NCBI GenBank assembly: GCA_050084515.1
Contig: CM114271.1
Span: forward strand, 28,892,001 to 28,956,000
DNA: 64,000 nt
Direction of reading: 5' to 3'
From: Blasia pusilla
Taxonomy: Eukaryota > Marchantiophyta > Marchantiopsida > Blasiales
The notes under the pieces were generated by a model. The model had not been told where the DNA came from and ran no database searches. It saw nothing but the letters and a program-made list of their open reading frames with translations. Below, piece by piece: positions 26,343 to 37,855 of the stretch. Position 1 is the stretch's first letter; every line of letters starts with the position of its first letter. Made by a program: the position numbers and the translations under genes.

Positions 26343-27547
26343 TAGTGGTGGTGACTACCCCTTCCCTTTTAATTTTTTTAAAACCGGCTACAACCGTCCG
26401 CTAGGTTCCCACTACTAACAGAATGGGAAATGCTAAATTTCAATATAAATGCTTGATGGACAACCCATCATAGATACAAAAGAGCGGGGCAAGAGAAAAA
26501 CCCAGAGGCCAAAACCGGCCCTGAAAATAAAGAAAGGGGTTTTACCCTACCGACCAAACTACAAAGACAATTTTAGCAACACTTAGAATCCGGTACGTGA
26601 AGACCGGAAAGAGGACATTCCTTACGGTTACACAACAATTAGAAACAACTATCAATAAATAACCCTCTAGCACCCATGTCTTTCACACCCGAAACAAAAC
26701 GGTTCCCTAAAGACTAACTAGACCTATCAACCTACACCCCATAAACCCATACATGAAATCCAGTGAAATGGACTTCTTTCACCTCGGGCAGAAGAGCCTC
26801 CCGGGTACGGGGTAGGACTCATCACTTTTGTTCCACGCAGGAGAGTAATGCGAGTGCTATGGATGGAGTCGGAGCGGCGCCGTGTCGGAGGTCAGCTTCT
26901 TTAGATTACTTCCGATGCAATCTGAACGACGTAGGTCGTCACCTGACAATGCCCTCCACTTCCTTTGACAGAGTTCGAAAATAATCACTAGTGCAAGTCT
27001 GATGAGAGTGCGTAGGGATGGTCTTGTGTGGACTGAAAGTAGTGCTTGCCTGGCCCTCCTTACTCTCTTCGTAATTCTCTAGGCTTCGGCACTTGTCGGG
27101 TCGAACGCTAAGTATCCCCTGTACCTCTTTCTCGAGATTTCTGAAAAGTGTCGTTCTTCCGTGAAAGGAACCAACGTTCATTTCGGATTTGCACAGCGTC
27201 GAGTTCAAATTTGCTTAGTTTATGGATTTGGTCACCCTTTGAAGATCGGTGAGGTGTGCGGTAGACCAAGATATCACTGAGTTTTCGAGCTGTGCAGTTC
27301 TGAATCTTGGTTGATCGGGAAAATTGGTGTTCTCTGCTTTTTCTAGTCTTCTGTCTTTTGTATCTTCGATGTGTTCATGAACACAGCCAATGCTGTGTGT
27401 TGGAGACTAAAAGTAGTCAGAAATTGAAGTGGAAGTCCTCACGAAGGTCTGCGGGGTCAGTAGGAAAGCTACAATTGTGGAATTCTGGATATAAGAATGC
27501 TTAGAGAGAAAGTTATATGAGAAAGTTAGATAGTTGGATAGGTGGCG
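26343..27547. other. Intergenic and probable promoter/leader of the next gene
   Basis: 26343-26760 shows no features. From about 26.8 kb the composition becomes like the host-gene leaders elsewhere in this window. Frames at 26763-26984 and on the minus strand to 27208 have no recognisable domain. The leader of the 27548 gene probably lies here and may contain an intron, but no splice sites can be proved. Confidence 0.35.
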
Positions 27548-27964
27548 ATGACGAAGAAGCACTGGATTCAGCTTGGGAAAGCCATGTTGAGCACTTATGC
27601 CATTATTGGGGCGGCATGGTGGTGGGATGAGGCATCTCCGTTGGGATGGTGGACCTTGAAGCCTCGAACCAAGGAAGAGAGGGAGATGGCAAACCGTTAT
27701 CAGCGTCGCGATTTTCCGTATCCTGGGGATGAGGAAGCCGTGAAGGAATTCGTTGCAAAAGGGGGTACATACGGAACAACAATCGGGACTCAAGCGGCGA
27801 TGAAAATTGCCGGAGATGATCTAATATCAGATCTGCAGCGCGAGAAATTCGAGCGAGAGTCCCAGAAGTTGTGGCTCCGAATGAGGCATGAAGTTCTCAG
27901 GGAATACGAGGAACAAGGATATGACATGTTGAGTGAGAACGAGAGTGAGAGCTTGTCGCATTAA
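27548..27964 (+). CDS. Uncharacterised 138-aa protein with an N-terminal hydrophobic segment
   Basis: This is an intact, intronless frame starting at ATG 27548; an in-frame GTG lies two codons earlier, but the ATG fits a eukaryotic start. The protein opens MTKKHWIQLGKAMLSTYAII and then GAAWWWDE: a basic N terminus and one short hydrophobic segment (about residues 9-25) with a Trp cluster. LGWWTLKPRTKEEREMANR follows, then a charged helical C-terminal half that could form a coiled coil, ending in a Ser/Glu-rich tail. This layout recalls small single-pass organelle inner-membrane proteins, but I do not recognise a family and assign no function. Codon use looks like a real gene, and there is no retroelement similarity. 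Confidence 0.7.
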   Translation: MTKKHWIQLGKAMLSTYAIIGAAWWWDEASPLGWWTLKPRTKEEREMANRYQRRDFPYPGDEEAVKEFVAKGGTYGTTIGTQAAMKIAGDDLISDLQREKFERESQKLWLRMRHEVLREYEEQGYDMLSENESESLSH

Positions 27965-30660
27965 CAGTATAGAGTCTACCTCCGAAAAACAGATATCGTC
28001 CCCTTATAGCAGGAGGGCTTGAAGCTAAAAGCTAAAGCCTCCAAGTTGCTGGCTGAATTCAGGCAATCCATGTCAGATTGCCATGGCAGAGTAGAGAAGG
28101 CTTGCAAGAGAATTGAGTGAGGAGGACGAAGGGTGAATGGTAATGGAGTTCGAGAGCATTGAAAGTGGTTTTGAAGAAGGGCAAACTCAAATCAGGGAAA
28201 TCGCCTCCGAGTTTCATCTTAGCATGGTCATAGACATGTTTATGAATATGTAATTTCTCGCTCCTCTGCATTCGTTCATGCCTCCTCAAAGGGTTCATCT
28301 GTTGGGGTTTGCATTCAGGGTGTGATTTTCGTTCTGCGCTTGTATATCAGGTCTGGCTGGCGCACATGTCTTATTCGCAAGAGCCACCTTCACGAACACT
28401 ACTTGCGTGTTCTGGAGGTCCATCCAGGCAAGTCAACAACAGCCAGTGTTCCACGTGTTATTGTACGACAGGTTTCTCACAGTTCTGACATCCTCACTAT
28501 CACTATCTCTAGCTTCACTCACGCAACTGTCATGGGCGGTGAATATGGTTCTAACAGGTTGCCGCAGCAGCGTTGGGTGGAGAATGTGGGCTACTGGACA
28601 TGAAGATCAACTCTTAATTCTTAAGCCTACCAACTCCTGAGTGTAGTGTTGCTCTTTTTGATGTCACTCTCTTGTGAGTGAGCTTCTATTGAATTGTATC
28701 CTGACCCACATACTCACACATTTTCTGCATCCTGATATGTTGTACTGGTCCTCGAAGTTCAGGAGATGGATTGTGTGGATAAGTGGGTTGATCCGGATAG
28801 TTGTGTGTTCAACACATTCCTCGTGCCTGAGCGGATGCACATGGGCCAATTGGATGAATTTAGGGCCTCTACTGAGAATGATTTTATCACATTCAGGTTA
28901 GCAGCAGTAGACATCTCAATAGCAACCCTGCAGGCTGCTCGGAATCACTTAGTTGACCATTTGTAGAGAACCTTTCTGTAATACTGAGATACACGCAACA
29001 GACTAGAACGACCGGCTTTGCAAATTGAAGTGAATCTCTAGAATGAAACGGAAACATCCCCGGCCATAATTGATCCCTTGTCCCTAGCCAACATATGGTC
29101 TGGAACAGACTCGTCGTACAGAATCCCACTCAAAAGATTGGACAGACTGTACTCATTAAGTAGTGCCTGTCGTAGCCTTGCGACCATAGACCCCGCGCCC
29201 TGGTTCAACGGTGTTTCAGACTGGGATGGGTGTAAAAAGATTGGACAGAAAGAGAGAGAGCAACAATACGGGCTTTAATTTATATTCGTATATTTAAATA
29301 AATACTTGGTGACCGAGTGCCTATATCATCCACCGCAGTGGAAGACTGAGGTGTGTTTATAGGTTAAGACCCAGTAAGACGAAAACAGACAGTTTTCCTC
29401 TGCACTGGTTCATCATCAGCTTGACTGAGCTGTGAGGTTGGAAATCCACCCATCAGATGTGGCACTCCTTAATCTGGTTTCGTAGGAATTTTTGCCCTCT
29501 CATTGAATCTCACTACCACAAGGTTATGTGAGGGAGGAGTCCCATGTCCAAAATGTTTTAGATGAAAGGCTGTATAGGTCTGATCTTTTAGCACCTGCGC
29601 ACATATGTGTGCAGGTGCTGCAAGATTCTCGGCCATAGCAAGTGTATTTCCACCGTATGGATATGATTCGCCAGGGAATATGGAGACTCACTACTAATTT
29701 CAGTTCTTGTAAACATTACTGCTCCTCTTCCTGTGTTCTCATGATATGATAAGGTTCTCCCCACAACACGACACATCTCAGTCTGCAGCTTGTTCAGACT
29801 TGATATTGAGCTTGGTCCATTTTGAGTAAAGCCACCGCAGATAATGTGTTAGTTCTCACATAGTTATCCAGCTATGGGGCCGTGAGTAGAATAGATGGCT
29901 CCGCTCAGATTGCTTGTGGGAAGAGTAAACAAAAGCTGACATCTGCAGAGTCGGATGTGTGCATCCACTTACGTTCTCACCTGCTGCTAGTTAGCATACA
30001 GATAGAGACAACCAGTATCCTACTTCAGATTGACAGCAGAAACAGGCTGAACATAAGGAAAATCCTTCATCACCTGATAGAATATTGATATACTTAGCCA
30101 AGCTGAGAACAGTACACTTCAAGAGCTACAGCAAGAGTTAATATTATCAGAGTGTCCTTGTCGTCCCTCCTTCTTTTGCCCTGGATGTTCATGTGTTTGC
30201 AAAAGTCTGTCCCTCACAGGAAAATAATAGCGCATTGGATAGCTCGTCACTTTGGCTTCTTTGCTTATAAAAGCGCACAATGCAGTGCAATCCAAGGATG
30301 ATGTTAGTAGGAGCCAAGCGTCCTCCCAGTGACCTAAAGAATTGGATTGCAAAAGTACCATCTTGAAACGTCACATGTTCAAATAAGAATATTGATCAAG
30401 TGGGAAAGGGTCATTCTAGCAGTAGCAGTCAGCGCCCAATTGAGAGGCCCAATTGAGGCTCCACACGTGTTCTCGATAACGAGCAAGGTACCTAATCACT
30501 CGAGCATCTCAAGATTCCTCAAACCCAGTTTTATGAATGTAGATACCATAAGGTTTGATGAAAAGAGTTGAGTCACATGACCACTCAGAAGCTCAACTCA
30601 GCAACAAGAGGGATATGAGGTACACCTCGAGGAACATGATTGCCACTAAGAGGGCCTTTA
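27965..30660. other. 3' region and intergenic DNA, no gene recognised
   Basis: Probably begins with the 3' UTR of the preceding gene. Several short open frames (28322-28640, 28766-28966, 29078-29278, 29882-30088) show no known domain, no consistent splice pairs and no shared composition. I see no RNA gene or repeat that I can support. Confidence 0.4.
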
Positions 30661-30669
30661 GTGGTGGTG

Positions 30670-31430
30670 TTTTCGATAGCCTGAGCCTGCCTTAGCTAAG
30701 CGTGTTACAAAGTTATGGAGACATGTTGCGACGCTGTTAGCCAAACGTGTGGCAATACGGAACATTAGAATTCTATTGGGCTCAGACTAGGATTCAAGTG
30801 CGTTGGAGTCTCTAGAATAAGACACGAGTTGTAAGCAAGATGCAAGGTTTGTCAGGCGTCTCAAGTAATGATTGTCATGACCTAGTAGAACTAGACCAAA
30901 TGCCAAGCTAGACCAAGTCCCACAAGAGTTGGGCACGAAGGCAGTTGGAACCTGACTAAGTATTTAGGGGTTCTCCGCGTTTGAGGTCATAACGACTAGA
31001 TCTAAGATGCGTTTGAGATGAAAATGTGGAGAAACCATTTAAAGTATGAGAATTATAGTTGGGTTGAGGGGCATAACAAGCAGCCTAAGAGGACTTTGCC
31101 AAAGACGGGGGGGTGAAGATTTCTAGAAGTATATGTAAGGGGAGGGTCTCCAAGGGAGTTTGGGACCCAAACCTCACCTTGGAAAACAGTGGGGGTGAGC
31201 CAAGAGTACAGAATGGATCGAGAGGTTGGATTCGAGAGGCGGACACCAAGCCAAGTCTACGGAAATTAATTACAGAAATCAACTTAGCTTGGGCCTTGAC
31301 CCTCGAGTCAGATATTGGGCTTGGGTAGAGACTCGTTCGAGGTTTATTGGGTTGTTGGGACCATCAAGCGTGCTAACAATGTTTTACGTTCTTGGACTAT
31401 GAATGAAGTTTGTGTTGAGTCTTCAAGTCT
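30670..31430 (+). mobile_element. Degenerate Ty3/gypsy LTR fragment related to the LTR at 56483-57431
   Basis: The segment AAGGGGAGGGTCTCCAAG near 31138 and what follows match, in the opposite orientation, the chromovirus LTR near 56880-56940. Further matches lie on both sides: an AAGTTATGGAGAC-like motif at 30711 and a GAGTACAGAATGG-like motif at 31203. TGTCATGACC at 30873 resembles the LTR start TGTCGTGACC. Its two borders and any target duplication could not be fixed. Confidence 0.45.
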
Positions 31431-33384
31431 TCAACTATGACGGGCTCTGGTGGCGTCCGAAGGTACCTGGGCCCACTCGCACTTGTCCGTCCTAGGGACG
31501 GACATAAGTGCGCGGATATGAACATGTCCATGTGCAATCTTGAACATTAATGGTGTATGAAGTGCCTCCCAAAACGTAAAAGACCATGGAACCCTCGCCT
31601 GTCGTCCATTGATCCCCTGCTTTGGGTCTATCTCAACCTCATTTCTCAATGGCTTGGTCACTCTCATAGCACCCGGAGTCACCACAGCAACAATCTTCAC
31701 CTGAGCCACAATACATATTAATCTCAGACCAACGTAATCCTCCCATGTATCTTGATACAACATAGAGGTTGGAGCCAAAGTAGCTATTCATACATGCAAT
31801 CTGTTCACTAGACCCACTCTCCAATGATGACGATTCAACCACGAATGGAAGTTGGGATGGTTCTTCACTCAAAATCGCTCGATACCTTATGTCACTCAAC
31901 GTAATACCACGACCACCGCTCAAACTACCCTATTCTTCCAAACCTTGGAAGAACATTGTGATGAAAACCCTGCCTCACACACTCATACGCTCAGACTCAC
32001 TAAGACTTTCTCACACTCCTCACTATCTCACCCACCTTAATGCTAACCTTGTAATGACACATTAGGCCTTACGCTCACTCAATCGCTCGAGCTCACCTTA
32101 AGCCTCATATACTAGCTCATCTAAGCTATTGAAAACCTCGGGTTGTACACAAGACCCCTACTCGGGCAGCCATCCTATATCCACAAACACACTACACGCG
32201 CAAGAAGTCTATAATTGACATCATTGCTACATCCATCTAGCACAAGATTTATACGATATCCGACACCCTTAATGACATGAGACAAGTGTGGGAAAAGGGA
32301 CTCGCATGGACAACCTAAACACGCACATCATCACTCTATAGCATAATAGCACAATCAACATTGTCTGCTCTATGTGGTACGGCTACCTTCACGAGATGAT
32401 TATCTCCTTGACCAACACGTCGAATCTCTTGTCAACAGATGGGGACTATTCGCCAACATCCTCCTGAGTGCCTCCACCTCTAGCACTTCATCGCAAGTTT
32501 TCAATGTGGATCATCCATCTCAACATTGGTCGACACAATACTAGTGAGTCAAAAACTATGCCAATGACTCACGGTAGACCAGGAGTCTCGCTGAAAATGA
32601 CAAACCCCACTCCACTACACCAAGTTGTGAAGCAACTAGTGAAATTTCTCCAACCAACCTCCAAGAAAACCATGGCTTAACTACGTCATGCCACTCAACC
32701 TTGTAGCCCAGATACCATGGTCAACTTGCTCACCACGTCCGACATCCCAACCATGTAGCCCAGCCAACCGTGCAGAAACTCTAGTTGGGCGGCCAGTTGC
32801 AAACCCGTCACTACCCCGTGCATGGTCTAGCCTCAGGCCTGAATTCTGTCCAAGCCCATTATTGTACAATACCCTATGCAAGAGGTCCGTCATAACTCTA
32901 GTTGCTTTGTCCAAGAGTGATAGCCTTTGTTTGAGTTACTTTCATTTAATGCATTGTCATCCCAGTGCTCAAACCTCCATCCTTGACGCCAAGGGATAGA
33001 AAACACAACCTCAACATTTAATGTTCAACACGTATTACTATGGGCCTTTGGCACCCGTGCTAGTGGTTAGGAAACCCGTGATTTGCATTGTGGGAGAAAA
33101 ATATCCACGGAGATTTTTTACTGGTAGTGGAAACATTCAAGGCCAACGGTTGCGGCATCGCGGCATCATGGTGTACCATGGTACACCTATTGCCATGCAC
33201 GATCAGCATGACCATGTGCATATTGATACATTCCCATGGTAATGCATGATGGGCATGGCCATTTCTTGCATGGCATGAATGTATGAATGAATGGTGATAT
33301 GGCCATCAGTGATGGCAGCTATGGCGTCCACGCACGCATATCCATTCCATGTAGCATTTACGCTCTTTGCTTCTCCAGTGCGCC
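31431..33384. other. Repeat-like intergenic DNA, not assigned
   Basis: Codon-like stretches occur on both strands (minus 31431-31923; plus 31852-32040, 32468-32999) but none carries a domain I can name. Composition from 31.9 to 32.6 kb is C/A-rich and resembles worn retroelement DNA. A perfect 18-bp palindrome, GGTGTACCATGGTACACC, sits at 33170-33187, followed by many CATGGCAT-like words to about 33.36 kb. Confidence 0.35.
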
Positions 33385-33431
33385 TTTGCTTCCCCGCTGG
33401 GCCTTTGCTTCCCCGCGGGGCCTTTGCTTCT
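33385..33431. repeat. 20-bp tandem repeat, about 2.5 units
   Basis: Units of the form GCCTTTGCTTCCCCGCNGG repeat with a 20-bp period. The array is short and non-coding. Confidence 0.75.
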
Positions 33432-33626
33432 GAATTGCTTGCTATTCTTCAATTTTGATCGGATGTTTGATTGTTCATTTCATTTTTTTTCGTGTTTATG
33501 TCGCTTGATGCGATGTAGGTAGAGTCGATGGCGATGTAGTCGTAACACGTATTGTCATGCGGAAACACTTAATGATTGTCATACGATTTTGAATTGAAGC
33601 TTCGGGTGCCAAGTATCAAGGTTTTG

Positions 33627-33800
33627 GGATTCGTGAAGGTCTTTGGCGCACGGGGGAGTCACCAGTGGATGCCAGCAGCCGAGGTGCCGATTTATGGGAT
33701 TCGGGAAGGTCTTTGGAGGATGCGGGCGAGCCATCGATGCATGCCAGCAACCGAGGGGCCGATACTTGTTATTCAGGAAGGTCTTTGGAGTGTGCGGGGG
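33627..33800 (+). repeat. 70-72-bp tandem repeat, about 2.5 units
   Basis: The core GGATTCGGGAAGGTCTTTGG recurs at about 33627, 33697 and 33769 with diverged spacers containing ATGCCAGCARCCGAGG. A plus frame (33576-33809) stays open through it and yields repeated EGLW peptides. With a period that is not a fixed multiple of three, coding is doubtful. Confidence 0.7.
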
Positions 33801-34407
33801 AGCCATTGATGGACAATGCATCCAATTTAGGCGAAGAGGAAGCTCCATCAACCTACTTTCTGTGAGTGGATTAGGGCGTCCCCTACCTTTTATCTGTTGC
33901 TTGAACTTATTGCCTTTCATGCAAGAGAATCACTAGATTTACCACAGGACTTCTTACTTATACCATTCATTCCAGCGCATGTGTATGCATTACACCACCT
34001 CACCATGAACATGTAAGTGCACAAATGTGCAAAGGCTGTGGATCAGAACACATGAGCAGGGAGGGTGTAGAGTGCTCTATCAGGCACGTTTAAATTTGAA
34101 AGCCCTTGAATTCTCCTTTGCTGTTTCGTGCATTATCTTCACCTATATTCTTGTTGTACCGTACGTTTCAAAACTCATTTTTTTGCTCCTTATAATGGGA
34201 AAAAATCTGGAAGGGAAGCACCAGGATATGTTGGAATTCTGCTCGAATTTCCACTGTCAGATCAGGGTTTCCACATGGGGTGTACAGGAAATTCCTTGAT
34301 TCATCGCCGAGAGAAATTTTGTAGTCCGCATATGTTATAGTGCTCTCATATCTTATTTTGACGTAGGTAGAGTTCTATTGTATCGACGGCATAGAGAGTC
34401 AGCGGGG

Positions 34408-34928
34408 TGTTCGGGTGTAACTTAGTCCCGAGATGTTAGATGAGGTTGGCAACAGGTCTCTTGTGCCGGGACGTCGTTTATGGTGATTTCCCTATTTTGG
34501 TTTTAGCCCGTCAGGTGGCCCGTTGGTAGAGCTATTTTTGAAAGAAGAGCTTTTGGCTTTTCCCAAGGGTATAAGAGTGAGGAAGATGGCTTTCCCAAGC
34601 CATCTTTCTCATGTTGAGCCTTAGGAGCGCCTCTCTTGCATAGACGTGTGTGTGTGTGTGTAGAAGTCACGGTGCTAGCGTCCAGATTCCCTCATATCAG
34701 AGGGTGGATGTGGTTTGATATGCCGATGTAGATTCATGAGTGGAGTTTTAGGCCGGGTGAGCCATTTTTACTACTCAGATTTTTTTGTGGGGTCCCTTTG
34801 CTTATGTGTTAGTAGTTTTTTTTATCCCTTTATCTTCCCCTACCCGTATGTTGGGGAAGATCGGTGTTGTGTGGTATGTAGATGTGACATGCAATGTGGA
34901 TTGTGTAGCGATGTGTATGCGCACAACA
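34408..34928 (+). mobile_element. Putative LTR-like segment
   Basis: It begins TGTTCGGGTG after AGCGGGG and ends GTATGCGCACAACA. It contains TATAAGAG at 34570 and, just downstream, a perfect 10-bp inverted repeat (AAGATGGCTT / AAGCCATCTT, 4-nt loop) at 34583-34606. Its end TGTAGCGATGTGTATGCGCA is nearly that of the short LTRs at 55054 and 55702 read on the minus strand. No partner LTR or TSD was found, so it may be a solo or partial LTR. Confidence 0.3.
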
Positions 34929-36610
34929 GTGCACATGAGAGTAGATGGGTAGATCTGCCGCGCCTTGGCCAAATCAGTTCGAGCAATCTTTGTCACATTT
35001 TTTCTTGAGGATAATTTCTTGTTACATTTTCAGCAAGGAACATCAAATTAGGGTTTGGCTGCCCCACTACGACAGTAAGAAGGACACTTAGAAGGACAAA
35101 CATGTAAACCATCCATGACAGAATTGGATGGTCTTCAATACCTAGAATCCATCCATGACAAAATTGGATGGTCTTCAATCCGGCCTTCCGAAATTTCGAG
35201 CAATGAAATTAATCAACCATGCAATGAATTTTGGCAGTTAGGAATAGAGGTTCAATCCATGCCAACCTATCTCCTAGATTAATGCCATGCTTATATGCAT
35301 TGGGTGAAACCTACATTAATGTCACTAAAGAATTGTACATCACTTCCCTTTGCTATTTATGTTGTGCAAAGATTTAGGGTGGAATTTCTGCCATTGGGAT
35401 TTATTTTGGTTTTGGCTAGCCTTGTAGGGTAGTAGAAGATATAATGGGCAATAAAGACAAGAAACCCTGGATTGAGATATTTGGATTATGAATGGAGATT
35501 GAATCCATGACAGAATTACAGAATTTTTTGGTGGAATTTTTGCCACTATGATCAAATTTATGGTGGAATTTATGGCATTGGTATGAATTTTGCTTTTGGC
35601 TGGCCAAGGAGGGCAGTAGAAGATACAATGGGTAATAAAATGAAGAAACCCTAGATTCAAGGGATTCCATGAAGAAGGGTGGTGGGTGAGGGTTTAGCTA
35701 TTAGTTCACATGGCAATTTACTGTACACGTTTAATAAACTAGACACCACTTATGATATATGAAATTCAAGGTTCTAAAATTGTGTGATGTTTTGGGCAGA
35801 ATGCAAACTCGACAAGATTACAATATTAAGATGGATGACAATGAAGTAATGATGAGAATACTTGGACTAGGAATGAAAGTTACACCCATTATGCCTTGTC
35901 CTCACCCTTGAATGTGTAGGGTTTAGGGTGGCATCAATCCGTATCCTATATACATGCTTGGTATTATTTTGTTGCACAATTTCCTGCTGGAATTCTCTAT
36001 ATGGGGATCAAGAGCTGACCATGTAGAACTGTACATCACTTCCCTTTGCAATTTGTGGTGTGCATAAATTTATGGTGGAATTTCTGCCATTGGGATCAAT
36101 TTTGGTTTTGGCTGGCCAGGTAGGTAGTAGAAGATACACTGAGCAATAAAATCAAGAAACCCTGGATTGAGATATTTGGATTATGAATTGAGGTTGAATC
36201 CATGACAGAATTATAGATATTTCTGGTGGAATATCTGCCACTGGGATCAAATTTAGGGTGGAATTTATGGTTGAATCCTTGGGATTGGGATCAATTTTGG
36301 TTTTGGCTGGCTAGGTAGGGTAGTAGAAGATTTAGTGGGTAATAAAATGAAGAAACCCTAGCATGAAATATCTGGATTATGAATGGAGGTTCCATCCACG
36401 ACAAAATTACCATTACCCTGACCTAATACCATGCTTATATCCATGACAGAATTACCATCTCCCTAAACTAATACCTTATTTATATCCATTACAGAATTAC
36501 CAACTTAAAGACACAAGGATAGATTTAGGGTTAAGTCATGGGGATAAATTTAGCATAAGTCATGGGGATAAATTTAGGATTAAGAAGAACATACAATGTG
36601 GATCAGAAAT

Positions 36611-36853
36611 TCAAGGTTTCAATGGTCTTAGATTCCCAAGCCATAATCCAATGTACAGTATACGATTAGTACAACACTTAGATATGGGGATAAATTCAGC
36701 ATTAAGAATAACATACAGTGTCACATAGTAATTAATGGTTTCAAATATCTTAGATTCAATGACCACAATCTGGTTTACAGTACATTGGTTAATATAGAAT
36801 TCAGACATGGGGATTTCAAAGCCTGCAATTACATTACCTTTATGGTCATACAT
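36611..36853 (-). pseudogene. 80-aa frame in the repeat array, copy 1 (possible OB-fold fragment)
   Basis: The minus-strand frame starts MYDHKGNVIAGFEIPMSEFY and continues with INQCTVNQIVVIESKIFETIN. Its order of motifs (D-KGN, FY, VIESK, N-Y-V-L) is what one expects of the first DNA-binding OB fold of replication protein A 70. The match is weak and by eye only. A near-copy lies 662 bp away. It may be a decayed exon rather than a gene. Confidence 0.3.
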
Positions 36854-37272
36854 GACATAATTAATACCATCTCCCTAACTAATACCCTGCTTACATTTGT
36901 AACAGAATTACCATCTCCCTAAACTAATACCATGCTTATATCTATGACAGAATTACCATTACCCTAAACTAGTACTCTACTTTTATCAAAGGGAACCCAT
37001 GGGGATCAATGGTTGGCCACGTACAACAATACAAGATGTAGTTGGGATCAAGAATGTAGGTTCCATCCCTGACAGTGTACAAAGCAATACCCTGCTCATA
37101 TGCAACTCTTGAAACCTACTTAAAGGAGGCTACTTATGACAATCAGAAATCCAAGGATTCAAATACCTTAGATTCATTGGGCAGAATACAATTTAGAGTA
37201 GAGGGTTAGTATAGTACTTAGACACGAGGATAAATTTAGCATTAACATGAACATATAAATTGGATCAGAAAT

Positions 37273-37515
37273 TCAAGGTTTCAATTGTCTTCGAACCCCA
37301 AGCCATAATCCAATGTACAGTATAGGGTTAGTACAACACTTAGACATGGGGATAAATGCAGCATTAAGAATAAGATACAATGTCATAGAGTAGTTAATGG
37401 TTTCAAATACGTTAGATTCAGTGTCTAGATTCCAGTTTACAGTACACTGGTTGATATAGAATTCAAACATGGGGATATCAAAGCGTGCAATTACATTGCC
37501 TTTATGGTCATACAT
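37273..37515 (-). pseudogene. 80-aa frame in the repeat array, copy 2
   Basis: The same frame as the 36611-36853 copy with about 19 of 80 residues changed, including non-conservative changes (Q to W, V to D, R to P). That looks like neutral drift after duplication, not selection. It supports a duplicated pseudo-exon of RPA-like origin at most. Confidence 0.3.
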
Positions 37516-37855
37516 GATAGAATAACCATCTCCCTAAACTAATACCCTCCTTATATCTATGAGAGAATTACCATTACCCTAAGCTAACACTCTGCTTTTA
37601 TCAAAGGGAATCCATGGGGATCAATGGTTGGCCAGGTACAACAGTATACGATATAGTTGGGATCGAGAATATTGGATCAGAAATTCAAGGTTTTAATTGT
37701 CTTAGATTCCCAAACCATAATCCAATATACAATACAGGGTTAGTACAACACTTAGACATGGGGATAAATTTAGCATCAAGAATAACATACAGTGTCACAG
37801 AAACACAGTTGCAAGGAGTCATAGCAAGGAGAATGGTAAAATGAAGAATGGTAAA

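Larger units (their letters stand above)
35100..37850. repeat. Array of diverged direct repeats
   Basis: Three kinds of unit recur in the same orientation. The first (about 185 bp, near 35331-35515 and 36028-36215, with partial copies near 35560-35660 and 36256-36390) contains GGTTTTGGCTGGCC and a RGTAGTAGAAGAT word. The second (about 270 bp, near 36575-36845 and 37240-37510, partial near 37665-37815) contains CAGAAATTCAAGGTTT and TAAGAATAACATACA. The third is built on ATTACCATCTCCCTAAACTA and lies between the others. Copies two and three suggest duplication of a block of about 662 bp. The array lies just downstream, on the minus strand, of an RPA-like pseudogene. Confidence 0.65.

Noticed and set aside
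28322-29278. Possible additional exons downstream of the 138-aa gene
   Set aside because: No consistent splice sites, no domain, and the 138-aa frame already ends in a proper stop.
31431-31923. Minus-strand frames with a Cys-rich segment
   Set aside because: The Cys spacing fits no zinc-finger class I know, and there is no ATG-context, intron or repeat support.
33170-33187. Perfect palindrome as an operator site
   Set aside because: An 18-bp palindrome built from CATGG/GTAC words in a stretch full of CATGGCAT repeats; no gene nearby to regulate.
35100-37850. CRISPR-like or satellite array
   Set aside because: Units are long, diverged and irregularly spaced in a eukaryotic genome; simple repeated duplication explains them.
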